Shown in pieces: positions 17,489 to 24,995 of a DNA stretch of 28,433 bases; within the stretch, counting starts at the first letter, position 1; every line of letters starts with the position of its first letter. This DNA comes from Chloroflexi bacterium UBA4733 (GTDB lineage Bacteria > Chloroflexota > UBA4733): assembly GCA_002404055.1 (NCBI GenBank), contig DHIZ01000389.1:1-28433 (forward strand), read 5' to 3'. Below the pieces are notes generated by a model. The model was given only the letters and a program-made list of their open reading frames with translations. It searched no databases and was not told the origin of the DNA. Made by a program: the position numbers and the translations under genes.

Positions 17489-19351
17489 CTACGGCGATCG
17501 TACCATTCCGCCCTCAGGAGGAGAGGGAGGATCAGTTCCATTCCCCACGTCGCCCGCCCACAGCCGCAGCATCTCCGCGCAGGTCGCCAGGAGTTCCTCC
17601 AGCGTTCCCTCCGCTTCCACCGTGCCATCCTTGAGCACGACAATGTGCTCGGCCAGACGCAGCACGGCTTTGCGGTGCGACACCGCAAGGATGGTACGCC
17701 TCCGGTCTGCGGCGCTGCCCGTTTCGTCGGCCTGACGCAGCCGCTCGAAGAGCAACTGTTCGGTCTCGACGTCCAGTGCGCTGGATAGATCATCGAGCAC
17801 CAACAGCTCGGCGTCACGCACGAACATGCGGGCGGCGGCGACGCGTTGGACCTGCCCACCGGAGAGCCGCACGCCGCGCGGCCCCACCAGCGTTGCCAGG
17901 CCCTGCTCCAGCCCGGCGACATCGTCCTCCAACACCGCCGACCGCAGCGCCCCCGGCAGATCAACCGCCCCCTCCGGCAGACCGAGCAGGATGTTCTCGC
18001 CCACCGTCTCGCTAAACAGGCGCGGTACCTGCGGCGTGTAGGCGCTGCGCGGCGACACGAAGAAGGCCGCTGGATTCACCACAATCTTCCCGTTCCAGCG
18101 GATCTCGCCGTCCTTCGGCAGCAGCCCCAGCAGCACCCGCACCAGCGTCGTCTTCCCAGCACCGACCCGGCCGGTCACGACGGTGAAGCTGCCCCGGCGC
18201 AGATGCAGGCTGACGTCGTACACGCCGCGTCCGCTCTCCGGGTAGCGATAGGAGAGGCCCTTCGCCTCCAGCGTCAGCAGCCGGTCGCCCGCCGTCCTGG
18301 GGCGGTAGGGGTCGGCCGGCAGCGCGCGCGGGTCGAGGGTCCCGTACGCCACCAGCGCCGCCGGCGGTACCTGCGCCGGCTCCTCTCCTTGCAGCAGGAC
18401 GAGGAGCCGGCCCACCGACACGCCGAGCTGCTTGTACTGCCGGAGGAAACCGCCCGATGAGGTGGTGATCTGGGTCAGCCAGCCGATGTAGGAGACGAAG
18501 AGGGACAAGTCACCGACCGTGAACGTCCCTGCCCGCATGGACTGGGCAGCCAGGAGGAGCAGCGCCCCGACCCCCAGGTTGCCGGTGGTGGAGGAGAGGG
18601 AATCCAGGAGCTGGCCGAAGAGCAGGTCGGTGATGGTGGCGCGGCGGCGGGCCTCGTTCAACGCCGCGAACTGGGCCGTCACGTTTTCCTCTGCGCCCGC
18701 CACCTTGACCGCCTGCACGGCGCCGAACAGCTCGCCGATGAAGCCGGTCACCTCACCGATGGTCTCTCGGTTGGCCTGGCGGTAGCGTTGGATACGCCTG
18801 GTCGCCAACTGGGCGATCGTCAGGACCACCAGGATTGGCAGGCAGATCACCACCGTGAGGAACACGCTGACGCGGGCCAGCACCACGATGGCGACCACCG
18901 CCGCTGCGAGCTGCCCGACTGGCGCCATCGCTCGGGAGACAAAGCCGACGAGGGTAAAGACGTCGTCGCGCAAGCGGCTGACCGCCTCGCCGGGCGAGAC
19001 CGGCACGGCGCGCGCGCCGGGGCGGCGCAGGCAGCGCTCGAACAGGTTCTTGCGCAGCAGCGACAACTGCTGTTGCATCAGGGTGGTCTCGCCCACGGTG
19101 ATGGCCACCACCGCCGCGATCCGCCCCAGCCAGGCGCCGGCGAGCAGCGCCAGCACGGACCACAGACCGAAACCGGCCGGCGCCTGGCCGGTGAGCCAGT
19201 TGAAGAACTGCTGGGTGATGAGGCCCGTCACCAGCGGGAACAGGTACCACACCAGGCTCACGCCCAGCTCGCTGGCCAGGTAGAGCACGGGGCGATAGCG
19301 CGCCAGCCGCCACATGTACCACCAGGGCGCGGGAGCCGGTGCAGGCGTCAT
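17489..19351 (-). CDS. ABC exporter subunit B (degenerate Walker B)
   Basis: This is a 620-residue membrane-ATPase fusion. The membrane domain spans about residues 15-320; the ATPase has Walker A GRVGAGKTT (about 392-400), canonical signature LSGGQVQR (about 496), Walker B LLVLDDLSSALD (about 513-524) and switch His (AVSHR, about 556). The residue after the Walker B Asp is Asp, not the catalytic Glu, so this subunit's own nucleotide site should hydrolyse ATP poorly. Its partner gene has the Glu but a changed signature, LSAGEAQ. In a head-to-tail dimer the intact LSGGQ completes the partner's good site, and the two defects meet in one degenerate site, as in known heterodimeric exporters such as TM287/288. 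Start and stop overlap as ATGA with the upstream partner, confirming an operon. The C-terminus has a Pro-rich tail. Confidence 0.93.
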   Translation of the reverse strand: MTPAPAPAPWWYMWRLARYRPVLYLASELGVSLVWYLFPLVTGLITQQFFNWLTGQAPAGFGLWSVLALLAGAWLGRIAAVVAITVGETTLMQQQLSLLRKNLFERCLRRPGARAVPVSPGEAVSRLRDDVFTLVGFVSRAMAPVGQLAAAVVAIVVLARVSVFLTVVICLPILVVLTIAQLATRRIQRYRQANRETIGEVTGFIGELFGAVQAVKVAGAEENVTAQFAALNEARRRATITDLLFGQLLDSLSSTTGNLGVGALLLLAAQSMRAGTFTVGDLSLFVSYIGWLTQITTSSGGFLRQYKQLGVSVGRLLVLLQGEEPAQVPPAALVAYGTLDPRALPADPYRPRTAGDRLLTLEAKGLSYRYPESGRGVYDVSLHLRRGSFTVVTGRVGAGKTTLVRVLLGLLPKDGEIRWNGKIVVNPAAFFVSPRSAYTPQVPRLFSETVGENILLGLPEGAVDLPGALRSAVLEDDVAGLEQGLATLVGPRGVRLSGGQVQRVAAARMFVRDAELLVLDDLSSALDVETEQLLFERLRQADETGSAADRRRTILAVSHRKAVLRLAEHIVVLKDGTVEAEGTLEELLATCAEMLRLWAGDVGNGTDPPSPPEGGMVRSP

Positions 19352-21312
19352 CCGACCACCTCCGGCAACCCGGTTCGCAGCAGGCCGGCGTAGCGTGAGG
19401 CGGCATCACCCGCCAGGAGCGCGCGGTCGCCCTGCTCGACCACCCGGCCTTGCTCCAATACCAGGATGCCGTCCGCCCGTTGCAGCGTACCCAGCCGGTG
19501 CGCCACGATGATACCGGTCCGCCCCTGGAGCAGCTTGCCCACCGCTCGCTCCAGGAGCGCCTCCGTCGCCGGGTCCAGCCGCGCCGTCGCCTCGTCCAGG
19601 ATCACCAGGCCGGGATCCTTCAAGAACACACGCACGAACGCGAGCAACTGCGCTTCGCCGGCCGACAGCCCGCTGCCACCAGCGAGCGGCGTGTCCAGGC
19701 CCTTGGCGAGCGACCGATACCACGTCTCCAGTCCCAGGTCGTGCAGGGCCGCCAGGATCGTCCCATCGGCGACCGTCCGGTCGAAGAGGGCCAGGTTGTC
19801 GCGCACGCTGGCGTGGAAAAGTTGCACCTCCTGCGTGATCATCCCGACGCGTCGCGTCAGCTCAGCGCGCGGCACGTCGCGCACATCAATGCCGGCCAGG
19901 CGCACAGCGCCTGCGGTCGGATCGTAGAGGCGGAAGAGCAGGCGGGCGATGGTCGTCTTGCCGCTTCCCGTCCGCCCCAACACGCCCAGCACCTTGCCGG
20001 CCGGCAGAGACAGACAGACGTCGTGCAGCACCGGCTCGCCCGTGGCATAGCTGAAGGTGACGTGCTCCAGCTCGACAGCGAGCGGCCCCGGCGGAAGGGC
20101 GATGCGAGAGGATCTGGAACCTGCGGCGATAGCAACGATACCAGCAGAACCGCGACTGTGGTCGCGGCTAATGACTGGGCGACTGCGGTCGCCGGACCTT
20201 CCTCGGACCGCAGTCCGTGTCCTTAGCCGCGACCACAGTCGCGGTTCTGCTCCCGCCCCACCAACGTCCAGATGCCCGCTCCCTCTATCTCCCCATCCCC
20301 CCACCTCGTCGCCCGGCTCCCCGAGCGCACTGCGCGTCTCCAGCAACTGGCGGATGCGGGCGATGCCGGCGGTCGCCTGTTGCAGGTCGGAGTAGTGGCG
20401 GTTGAGCTGGTCGATGGGCGACCGGAGCATCGAGGTGTAGTTGACGATCAGATAGACGGTACCCAGCGTGATGGTTCCGGCGTGGAAGAGGGCGGCGCCC
20501 AGGATGAAAGCCGCCGCCGTCACCAGCACGAAGGTCACGTTCAGCGTGTTGCCCAGCAGCGAGGCGAGCAGCCTGGCGGTGCGCTCCTTGCGTAACAGGT
20601 CGCGCATGTGCACGAGCAGCCGCCGGACCATATAGGAAACGGCGTTTGCCGAACGGATGTCCTCGGCGCCGGAGAGTCGTTCCTCCAGGAAGCCGAACAG
20701 ATCGGCACTGGCCTGTCGCGTGGCGATCCAGCGCGACGCGGCCAGGCCCTGCACCCGGCTCAGCACTGCCAGCGTGAGGACGGCGAAGCACGTGAACGTC
20801 GTGCCGACCAGCCAGTGGACGCGGAAGAGCAACACCAGTATCCCGACCAGGAGCAGCGCGTTGCCGAGCACCTGGACTACGAAGCGGGAGAGGAAGTTTG
20901 CCAGGAGGCTGACGTCGCCGTCGATGCGCTCGATCATCTCTCCCGGCGTGTGTACCTGGTGGAAGCCCATATCCAGCCGCAGGCAGTACAGCATCAGGTC
21001 CGCCCGGAGGCGGTTGGTAGCGACCCACGCAACATTCTCGGCGGTATAGGTTTCGAGGAGGGCCACCGCCTGGCCGGCCAGGGCGGTCGCCAGATAGAGC
21101 AAGGCGGCCACCGTCAGCGCCTGAGAGGCGTTGGCTACGCCGAGCGAGTGCCCGCCGGTGGCCGTGTCGATGAAGACGCGGAGGATCTGCGGGCCGGCGA
21201 GCTGCAAGCCGATGGAGGCGAACAGCAGGATCGCCAGCACGGCCACGCGCCGCCACTGCGGCCGCAGATAGCGGCCCAGCAGCGCCAGGTAGCCGCGCAC
21301 CGGGATGTTCAT
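19348..21312 (-). CDS. ABC exporter subunit A (catalytic Glu present, insertion in the linker)
   Basis: This 654-residue membrane-ATPase fusion is the partner of the following gene. The membrane domain spans about residues 10-320 and includes PGEMIERIDGDVSLLANFL, the typical first coupling region. The ATPase has Walker A GRTGSGKTT (about 447-455), altered signature LSAGEAQ (about 550), Walker B LVILDEATARLD with catalytic Glu (about 568-579) and switch His (IIVAHR, about 602). Between membrane and ATPase domains the linker is lengthened to about 80 residues (about 327-408, GEPGDEVGGWGDRGS onwards) and is Gly/Arg/Ser-rich. It contains the product of a 109-bp palindromic repeat. The linker lies on the surface in known structures, so function may survive. 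A Gly-rich stretch (CAGGGGGACC on the coding strand) precedes the ATG at 21312. The substrate is unknown. Confidence 0.93.
   Translation of the reverse strand: MNIPVRGYLALLGRYLRPQWRRVAVLAILLFASIGLQLAGPQILRVFIDTATGGHSLGVANASQALTVAALLYLATALAGQAVALLETYTAENVAWVATNRLRADLMLYCLRLDMGFHQVHTPGEMIERIDGDVSLLANFLSRFVVQVLGNALLLVGILVLLFRVHWLVGTTFTCFAVLTLAVLSRVQGLAASRWIATRQASADLFGFLEERLSGAEDIRSANAVSYMVRRLLVHMRDLLRKERTARLLASLLGNTLNVTFVLVTAAAFILGAALFHAGTITLGTVYLIVNYTSMLRSPIDQLNRHYSDLQQATAGIARIRQLLETRSALGEPGDEVGGWGDRGSGHLDVGGAGAEPRLWSRLRTRTAVRGRSGDRSRPVISRDHSRGSAGIVAIAAGSRSSRIALPPGPLAVELEHVTFSYATGEPVLHDVCLSLPAGKVLGVLGRTGSGKTTIARLLFRLYDPTAGAVRLAGIDVRDVPRAELTRRVGMITQEVQLFHASVRDNLALFDRTVADGTILAALHDLGLETWYRSLAKGLDTPLAGGSGLSAGEAQLLAFVRVFLKDPGLVILDEATARLDPATEALLERAVGKLLQGRTGIIVAHRLGTLQRADGILVLEQGRVVEQGDRALLAGDAASRYAGLLRTGLPEVVG
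20143..20251. repeat. 109-bp nested palindrome (REP/MITE-like) inside an ABC gene
   Basis: Bases 20143-20171 are the perfect reverse complement of 20223-20251, giving 29-bp arms (core CCGCGACTGTGGTCGCGG). Within the 51-base interior, GACTGCGGTC (20181-20190) pairs with GACCGCAGTC (20206-20215), so the whole unit folds as a long nested hairpin. It lies in the linker of the 654-residue ABC subunit and the coding frame stays open across it. I saw no second copy in this window. The structure is typical of a small non-autonomous mobile element, but that identity is inferred. Confidence 0.88.
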
Positions 21313-21628
21313 GCTACTGGTCCCCCTGCAACTTTATGAGCACCGCTGCGGCCCATTATGCACCTGGTCACAAGCAAAAGGCCAGCGTCTGGACAGGGCA
21401 CGCGAATCTAGGCGGTGTTTGGTCCGCTCCGCTCACCCCAGCCAACCGGCAGTCCCGGAGGCTTGACCCAACGAGCGCTGACAGCGTACTGGCCTCCCCT
21501 GACGGTCCACCGTTGATGCTCCCAGGAAGGTGACCGCACGGTAGACTACCGACCGGTACGCCGCAGGAGGATCGCCGACAAGCGCAGTCGCGCACGCGGT
21601 CAACAGCGCACGTTGGAGAGGGAGGAGC
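21313..21628. other. Intergenic region upstream of the heterodimeric ABC operon
   Basis: These 316 bases separate the leftward ABC operon from an alpha/beta hydrolase remnant. On the minus strand CATAAT lies about 45 bases before the ABC start, but no matching -35 box is seen at normal spacing. GGAGAGGGAGGAGC at 21614-21627 is a purine-rich ribosome-site-like stretch before the remnant. I see no gene here. Confidence 0.4.
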
Positions 21629-21838
21629 ATGGCGGTGTCATCTTCGGGTGCCGGGTTTGTGCCAGTGTGCGGCGCCCCGTTGTATGACGGTGACATGCCC
21701 GATATTCTGGCCAGCGCCGATCTGCTCCACCACGGCATCGCCGGGGCACGGAAGGTTGTGCTTCCCGGCGTTGCCCACGTGCCGAACATGGAGCGGCCTG
21801 AGCAGTTCAACCGCCTGGTGCTGGATTTCCTGGGGTAG
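21629..21838 (+). pseudogene. Alpha/beta hydrolase, C-terminal remnant
   Basis: The last 45 or so residues (from DMPDILASADLLHHGIAGA, then KVVLPGVAHVPNMERPEQFN and RLVLDFL) are the end of an alpha/beta hydrolase. GVAHVPNMERP carries the catalytic-His region and DMPDI corresponds to the acid-residue loop. The nucleophile elbow (GxSxG) and everything before it are missing. The 20 residues before the match are unlike the family. A purine-rich ribosome-site-like stretch precedes the ATG at 21629, but the product cannot be an active hydrolase. It is a remnant of a gene lost by deletion or rearrangement. Confidence 0.7.
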
Positions 21839-21984
21839 GGGGATGACCGATAGCCATCATTGTACAGATCACGGCCCACCTGCATGCGCAGTGTTCATCA
21901 CCGGTGCGGTACACACTCTGCGAACATCCGCGCCGGGGCGGTTCTTGCCCACCGAAATTGAGCCCGCAAGGAACGGAGGCACGG

Positions 21985-22262
21985 ATGGCGCCAATGATCG
22001 TGCGTCCGGTGGACCGCGAGTACTGGGTGCGCTTCGACCCGAGCGAAGACGGCAGCCGGCGGCAACGTTCTTTACCCGGTCGATGGGCTTCGATGGGCCG
22101 ACGTGGGGTGAGGGATTGACCTACGCCGCCGCGGCGCGCTCTGTCCTGGGTCAGGCCGCCGACGACTACCTGGAGCGGCTGGGCGGCTGCATGGTCGACC
22201 AGCCGCAAGAGACCGTCATTGTCGGGGCTTCCCTGGTCGCCTGGCGCGAGGATCCGGCCTGA
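21985..22262 (+). pseudogene. Probable frameshifted hypothetical gene
   Basis: GGAGG at 21975-21979 lies five bases before an ATG at 21985 that opens MAPMIVRPVDREYWVRFDPS and closes at 22119 after 44 residues. In another frame the open stretch to 22262 reads like real protein: MGFDGPTWGEGLTYAAAARS, then LGQAADDYLERLGGCMVDQP and TVIVGASLVAWREDP. The two pieces lie side by side with the switch expected around 22060-22085. I therefore read them as one gene of about 92 residues broken by a frameshift. I do not recognise the family. Alternatives are two tiny unrelated ORFs, or a separate gene from the ATG at 22083. Confidence 0.4.
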
Positions 22263-22363
22263 CGAAGCGAGGGGTGATGCAGGCGAGTCCGCGCCGATGA
22301 TGATCGCCGCACGCTCGTGCGCTGGATCAAGGATGTCAAGCTCGCCTGGAAGAACGAATGGTG

Positions 22364-23200
22364 TCAGTTCCCAGTATCCCTATGGCCTCGGGCTAATCGC
22401 TTCGCCTCGTCCCCGTGGCGACGCAAGCTCAGGTCGTGCTCCGGACCCTCCAGCGCCACCATCAGCAGCCCCGACTGACCGAGCGGAAGTCGGTCCAGAA
22501 GCGCGCCCTGGGAATCCACCACCATCGCGCCGCCGAAGCACTCTCGCCCGGAGGCTTGCGGGCCGAAGGAGTTGACGAGCAGCGCCGGTATGCCGGCCAA
22601 CCGCATGCGCGCCGCGTAGCGAAGCTGCTCGCACCGTTCCCAATCGGCAGCATCAGCCACCTCGCTGTCGAAGCCACGGGCGAAGGGGACAAGGAGCAAC
22701 TCGGTCGGCGTCGCCGCCAGCTTTGCCAGGACGGTGTCGTTGAACAGGTCACCACAGAGCAGGAAAGCGCAGCGTCCGAAGGGTGTTTCGGCGACGGGAA
22801 TAGCGTCGCCTTGCCGGTAGACGGCCGGATCGTTGCGCGGCCAGTGCCAGTGCGGATCGATCCGGCGGTAGTGGAGCGCCAACCCGCCTGATGGCGAGAG
22901 GAGCACGGCGGCATCGTAGAGCCGGCTGCCCTCCCGTTCGTACAGCCCCAGCCCGATCCACAGCCGGCGGGTGCGCGCCACCTTCGCCAGCGCCGCCGTG
23001 GCAGGACCCGGCACCGGCTCGCCGAGCGGCAGATCGTGCGCCGGTTCGCCGGTGGCGACGAAGCCGGTGAGCGCCGTCTCGGCAAAGACCACCAACGAGG
23101 CGCCACGGCCTGAGGCCTCGTGCGCCAGATCGGCGATGGCAGCGAGATTGGCGGCACGATCCGCCTGCACGCGGTGAACGCCGAGGGCAACCTGGTGCAT
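22364..23200 (-). CDS. Carbon-nitrogen hydrolase (nitrilase superfamily) with Lys-to-Arg change
   Basis: This 278-residue protein has the nitrilase fold. The catalytic Glu is in VVFAETALTGF (Glu41) and the nucleophile Cys in FLLCGDLFND (Cys149). The second triad position, normally Lys in a Y-R-K-x-H pattern, reads LHYRRIDPHW, so Arg113 (CGG) replaces Lys. Nitrilase-fold enzymes hydrolyse C-N bonds in nitriles, amides and carbamoyl compounds; the change may alter or abolish activity. The ATG at 23200 is preceded by GAGGAG. It lies 36 bases after the TraB/ChaN-like gene on the same strand, so it is probably last in that operon. The C-terminus (LARGHRDTGN) is normal for the family. Confidence 0.88.
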   Translation of the reverse strand: MHQVALGVHRVQADRAANLAAIADLAHEASGRGASLVVFAETALTGFVATGEPAHDLPLGEPVPGPATAALAKVARTRRLWIGLGLYEREGSRLYDAAVLLSPSGGLALHYRRIDPHWHWPRNDPAVYRQGDAIPVAETPFGRCAFLLCGDLFNDTVLAKLAATPTELLLVPFARGFDSEVADAADWERCEQLRYAARMRLAGIPALLVNSFGPQASGRECFGGAMVVDSQGALLDRLPLGQSGLLMVALEGPEHDLSLRRHGDEAKRLARGHRDTGN

Positions 23201-23236
23201 CGTCTCCTCACTCGTCCTTCAGCTTCGCAGGGAACA

Positions 23237-24379
23237 CTACCGCATCTGGACGACGAACTCGTCCCAATACGCTGCCAATTGGTGGCGTTGGAGTTCCCGC
23301 AGGCCGCCGGCCGCGGACAGTTCGGCCAGTATCTGCTGCGTAGCGTCGGTTTGGCCGAGCGTACGACACTCCCGAGCGATCTCCAACAACGCACGATTGG
23401 CGACGGAGAGGTTACCGAATGGGTCGTAGTAGGAATCAACCCGACTACGATCGGCGACGCCATCGTAGGTGAACGGGATCGCCGCTGCCGGCATCGCTCG
23501 CACTTGCTCATAAAGGCGAATCGCCTCGGTGGCGTTGACCTCCGACCGCAGTACCGCCAGGCGGGTGTGCAACAGCAGCGTCTCGGCCGTGACCGCGTCA
23601 GCCTCCAGGCGGCGCAGGCTGCGCTCCATCCATTCCCAGTTGACCGGGCCGTCCTTCGCCTGGACGCCGAGGAGATTGAACGACAAGATCGCCAAGAGAT
23701 CCGTGGGGAGCACTTCGGCCTCGATTTCCTCTGCTGTCGGTTGCCCGAAGACCGACGGCTGCACAAGCTCGATCCCCGGCGTCCCGGCCAGCACGCCCTC
23801 GATGTCGCCCTTATGGAAGTAGCCGATGACGACGAGGATCGTCTCTCCGGGGTGCTGTCGAGCAACGGCCTTGATCCGCATCGCCTGCAGGAAGGTACGG
23901 TAGAGGCCCAGTCGCCGGGCGAAGTCGCGATCGCCGGGCTGGCGCGGCTGGTCGTACCAGGCCGCCACTCGCCGGCTGGCCGCCTCGGACTCGGCGAAGA
24001 ACAGGTCCAGGTCCAGCATCTCCTTTGGAAAGCGCTTGAACGACCGGACATAGCCCCAGCTACGCAGAAAGGGCGGCGCTTCGATATCCGGGACGCCCCA
24101 GACCAGGCGCTGGTCGTCCCCTTCCGGGAGTACCCAGTCCACCGGATAGACCGGCAGGCCGCGCTGGCGGGCCCATGGCAAGGCGATATGCTGTCGCTCG
24201 TAGGCGTGCTCGCCATAGCGGAAATCGCCACGGACAAACGCATCCGGCGGCTGCTCGATGCAGACGACCTGCGGTTGGACACGGGCGAAGAATGCCCGGA
24301 AGACGGCGGGTTGGTAGGACTCCGCGACAAGTTGCGGCGAATGCTCGGTCCCCAGGATCACCAAGCGGGTCGCATCCAT
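23237..24379 (-). CDS. TraB/ChaN/EreA-superfamily-like protein
   Basis: This is a 380-residue protein. It begins MDATRLVILGTEHSPQLV, followed by PQVVCIEQPPDAFVRGDFR, the 'G..H....Ve.P' layout seen in TraB/TIKI and ChaN/EreA-like hydrolases. The matching C-terminal signature ILVVIGYFHKGDIEGVLAG lies near residue 220. The remaining 150 residues form a helical domain (WMERSLRRLEADAVTAETLL and similar) that may bind a partner. I chose the ATG at 24379 because CGGGAG lies about nine bases upstream and the family sequence begins there; the longer frame to 24502 adds Arg-rich residues without support. It lies between a DUF6624-like gene and a nitrilase gene on the same strand. The superfamily placement is by motif only. 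Confidence 0.65.
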   Translation of the reverse strand: MDATRLVILGTEHSPQLVAESYQPAVFRAFFARVQPQVVCIEQPPDAFVRGDFRYGEHAYERQHIALPWARQRGLPVYPVDWVLPEGDDQRLVWGVPDIEAPPFLRSWGYVRSFKRFPKEMLDLDLFFAESEAASRRVAAWYDQPRQPGDRDFARRLGLYRTFLQAMRIKAVARQHPGETILVVIGYFHKGDIEGVLAGTPGIELVQPSVFGQPTAEEIEAEVLPTDLLAILSFNLLGVQAKDGPVNWEWMERSLRRLEADAVTAETLLLHTRLAVLRSEVNATEAIRLYEQVRAMPAAAIPFTYDGVADRSRVDSYYDPFGNLSVANRALLEIARECRTLGQTDATQQILAELSAAGGLRELQRHQLAAYWDEFVVQMR

Positions 24380-24524
24380 CGGCGTCACTCCCGATCGTCG
24401 GCATGCACCAGAATACACACAAAGTACCCGCCTTTCTGAGGCGACGAAGCGGCCCCTGGCTTCGGTCTTCCCGTTGGGTCGATCCGCACGGCCAATTCGC
24501 AACGCTTACTGCTGAAGGGATCTC

Positions 24525-24995
24525 TTATGGATGCGGTGCGCCCTGCCGCAGATTGCTGGGTGCATCTGGGCGCAGTTCGGCAAGCGGCTTCACGAGCCAC
24601 TCGGCCCGCTCAGTATCGCTAGTCGCCGGGTCGACCACACACAGTTCCAGGCGGCCGTCAACCATGCGGGACTGCGTGCCGAACTTCTGCGGCTTGCCTT
24701 GCGTCACCAACCAGCGATCATACGCCGCGGCGGCTAACCAGCGGCAGACGACATGACCCAGTGCCGCCCCGTGCTTGGCAAGGTCGTGGGCGTGCCAGTA
24801 GTCATCCAGACTGTCGCTGTGCTGGAGGAGCATCGCCGCGTGCCAATGGTCGTCCGCGTCCTGAAGGGCATCGCCGGCGATGAGGTCCGCAAGGCGCTCG
24901 CGCCGCTGACGATCCCGCTCACCCACGCCAGCGTGCATCCCGCCCTGGCGGTCGGCCTGATCTTGCTCGAACAGGTCACGCAGTTCCTGGTTCAA
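24525..24995 (-). CDS. DUF6624-like protein
   Basis: This 156-residue helical protein opens LNQELRDLFEQDQADRQ and has HWHAAMLLQHSDSLDDYWHA followed by HDLAKHGAALGHVV. The diagnostic block is WLAAAAYDRWLVTQGKPQKF then GTQ, matching the 'AyDRyL...GkPQ.yGTQ' signature of DUF6624-type proteins. The best start is TTG at 24995, with AAGGG six bases upstream; no ATG or GTG lies in frame nearby. It overlaps the end of the erythromycin-esterase-like gene by 20 bases, indicating coupled expression. The function of the family is unknown. The conserved His/Asp/Arg residues in the helices suggest a binding site. Confidence 0.75.
   Translation of the reverse strand: MNQELRDLFEQDQADRQGGMHAGVGERDRQRRERLADLIAGDALQDADDHWHAAMLLQHSDSLDDYWHAHDLAKHGAALGHVVCRWLAAAAYDRWLVTQGKPQKFGTQSRMVDGRLELCVVDPATSDTERAEWLVKPLAELRPDAPSNLRQGAPHP

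Noticed and set aside
22462..24330. 622-residue minus-strand ORF
   Set aside because: It is an Arg/Ser/Pro-rich shadow frame overlapping the nitrilase and TraB/ChaN-like genes, which have clear motifs and ribosome sites.
23120..24439. 439-residue plus-strand ORF
   Set aside because: It is antisense to the TraB/ChaN-like gene with no recognisable domain.
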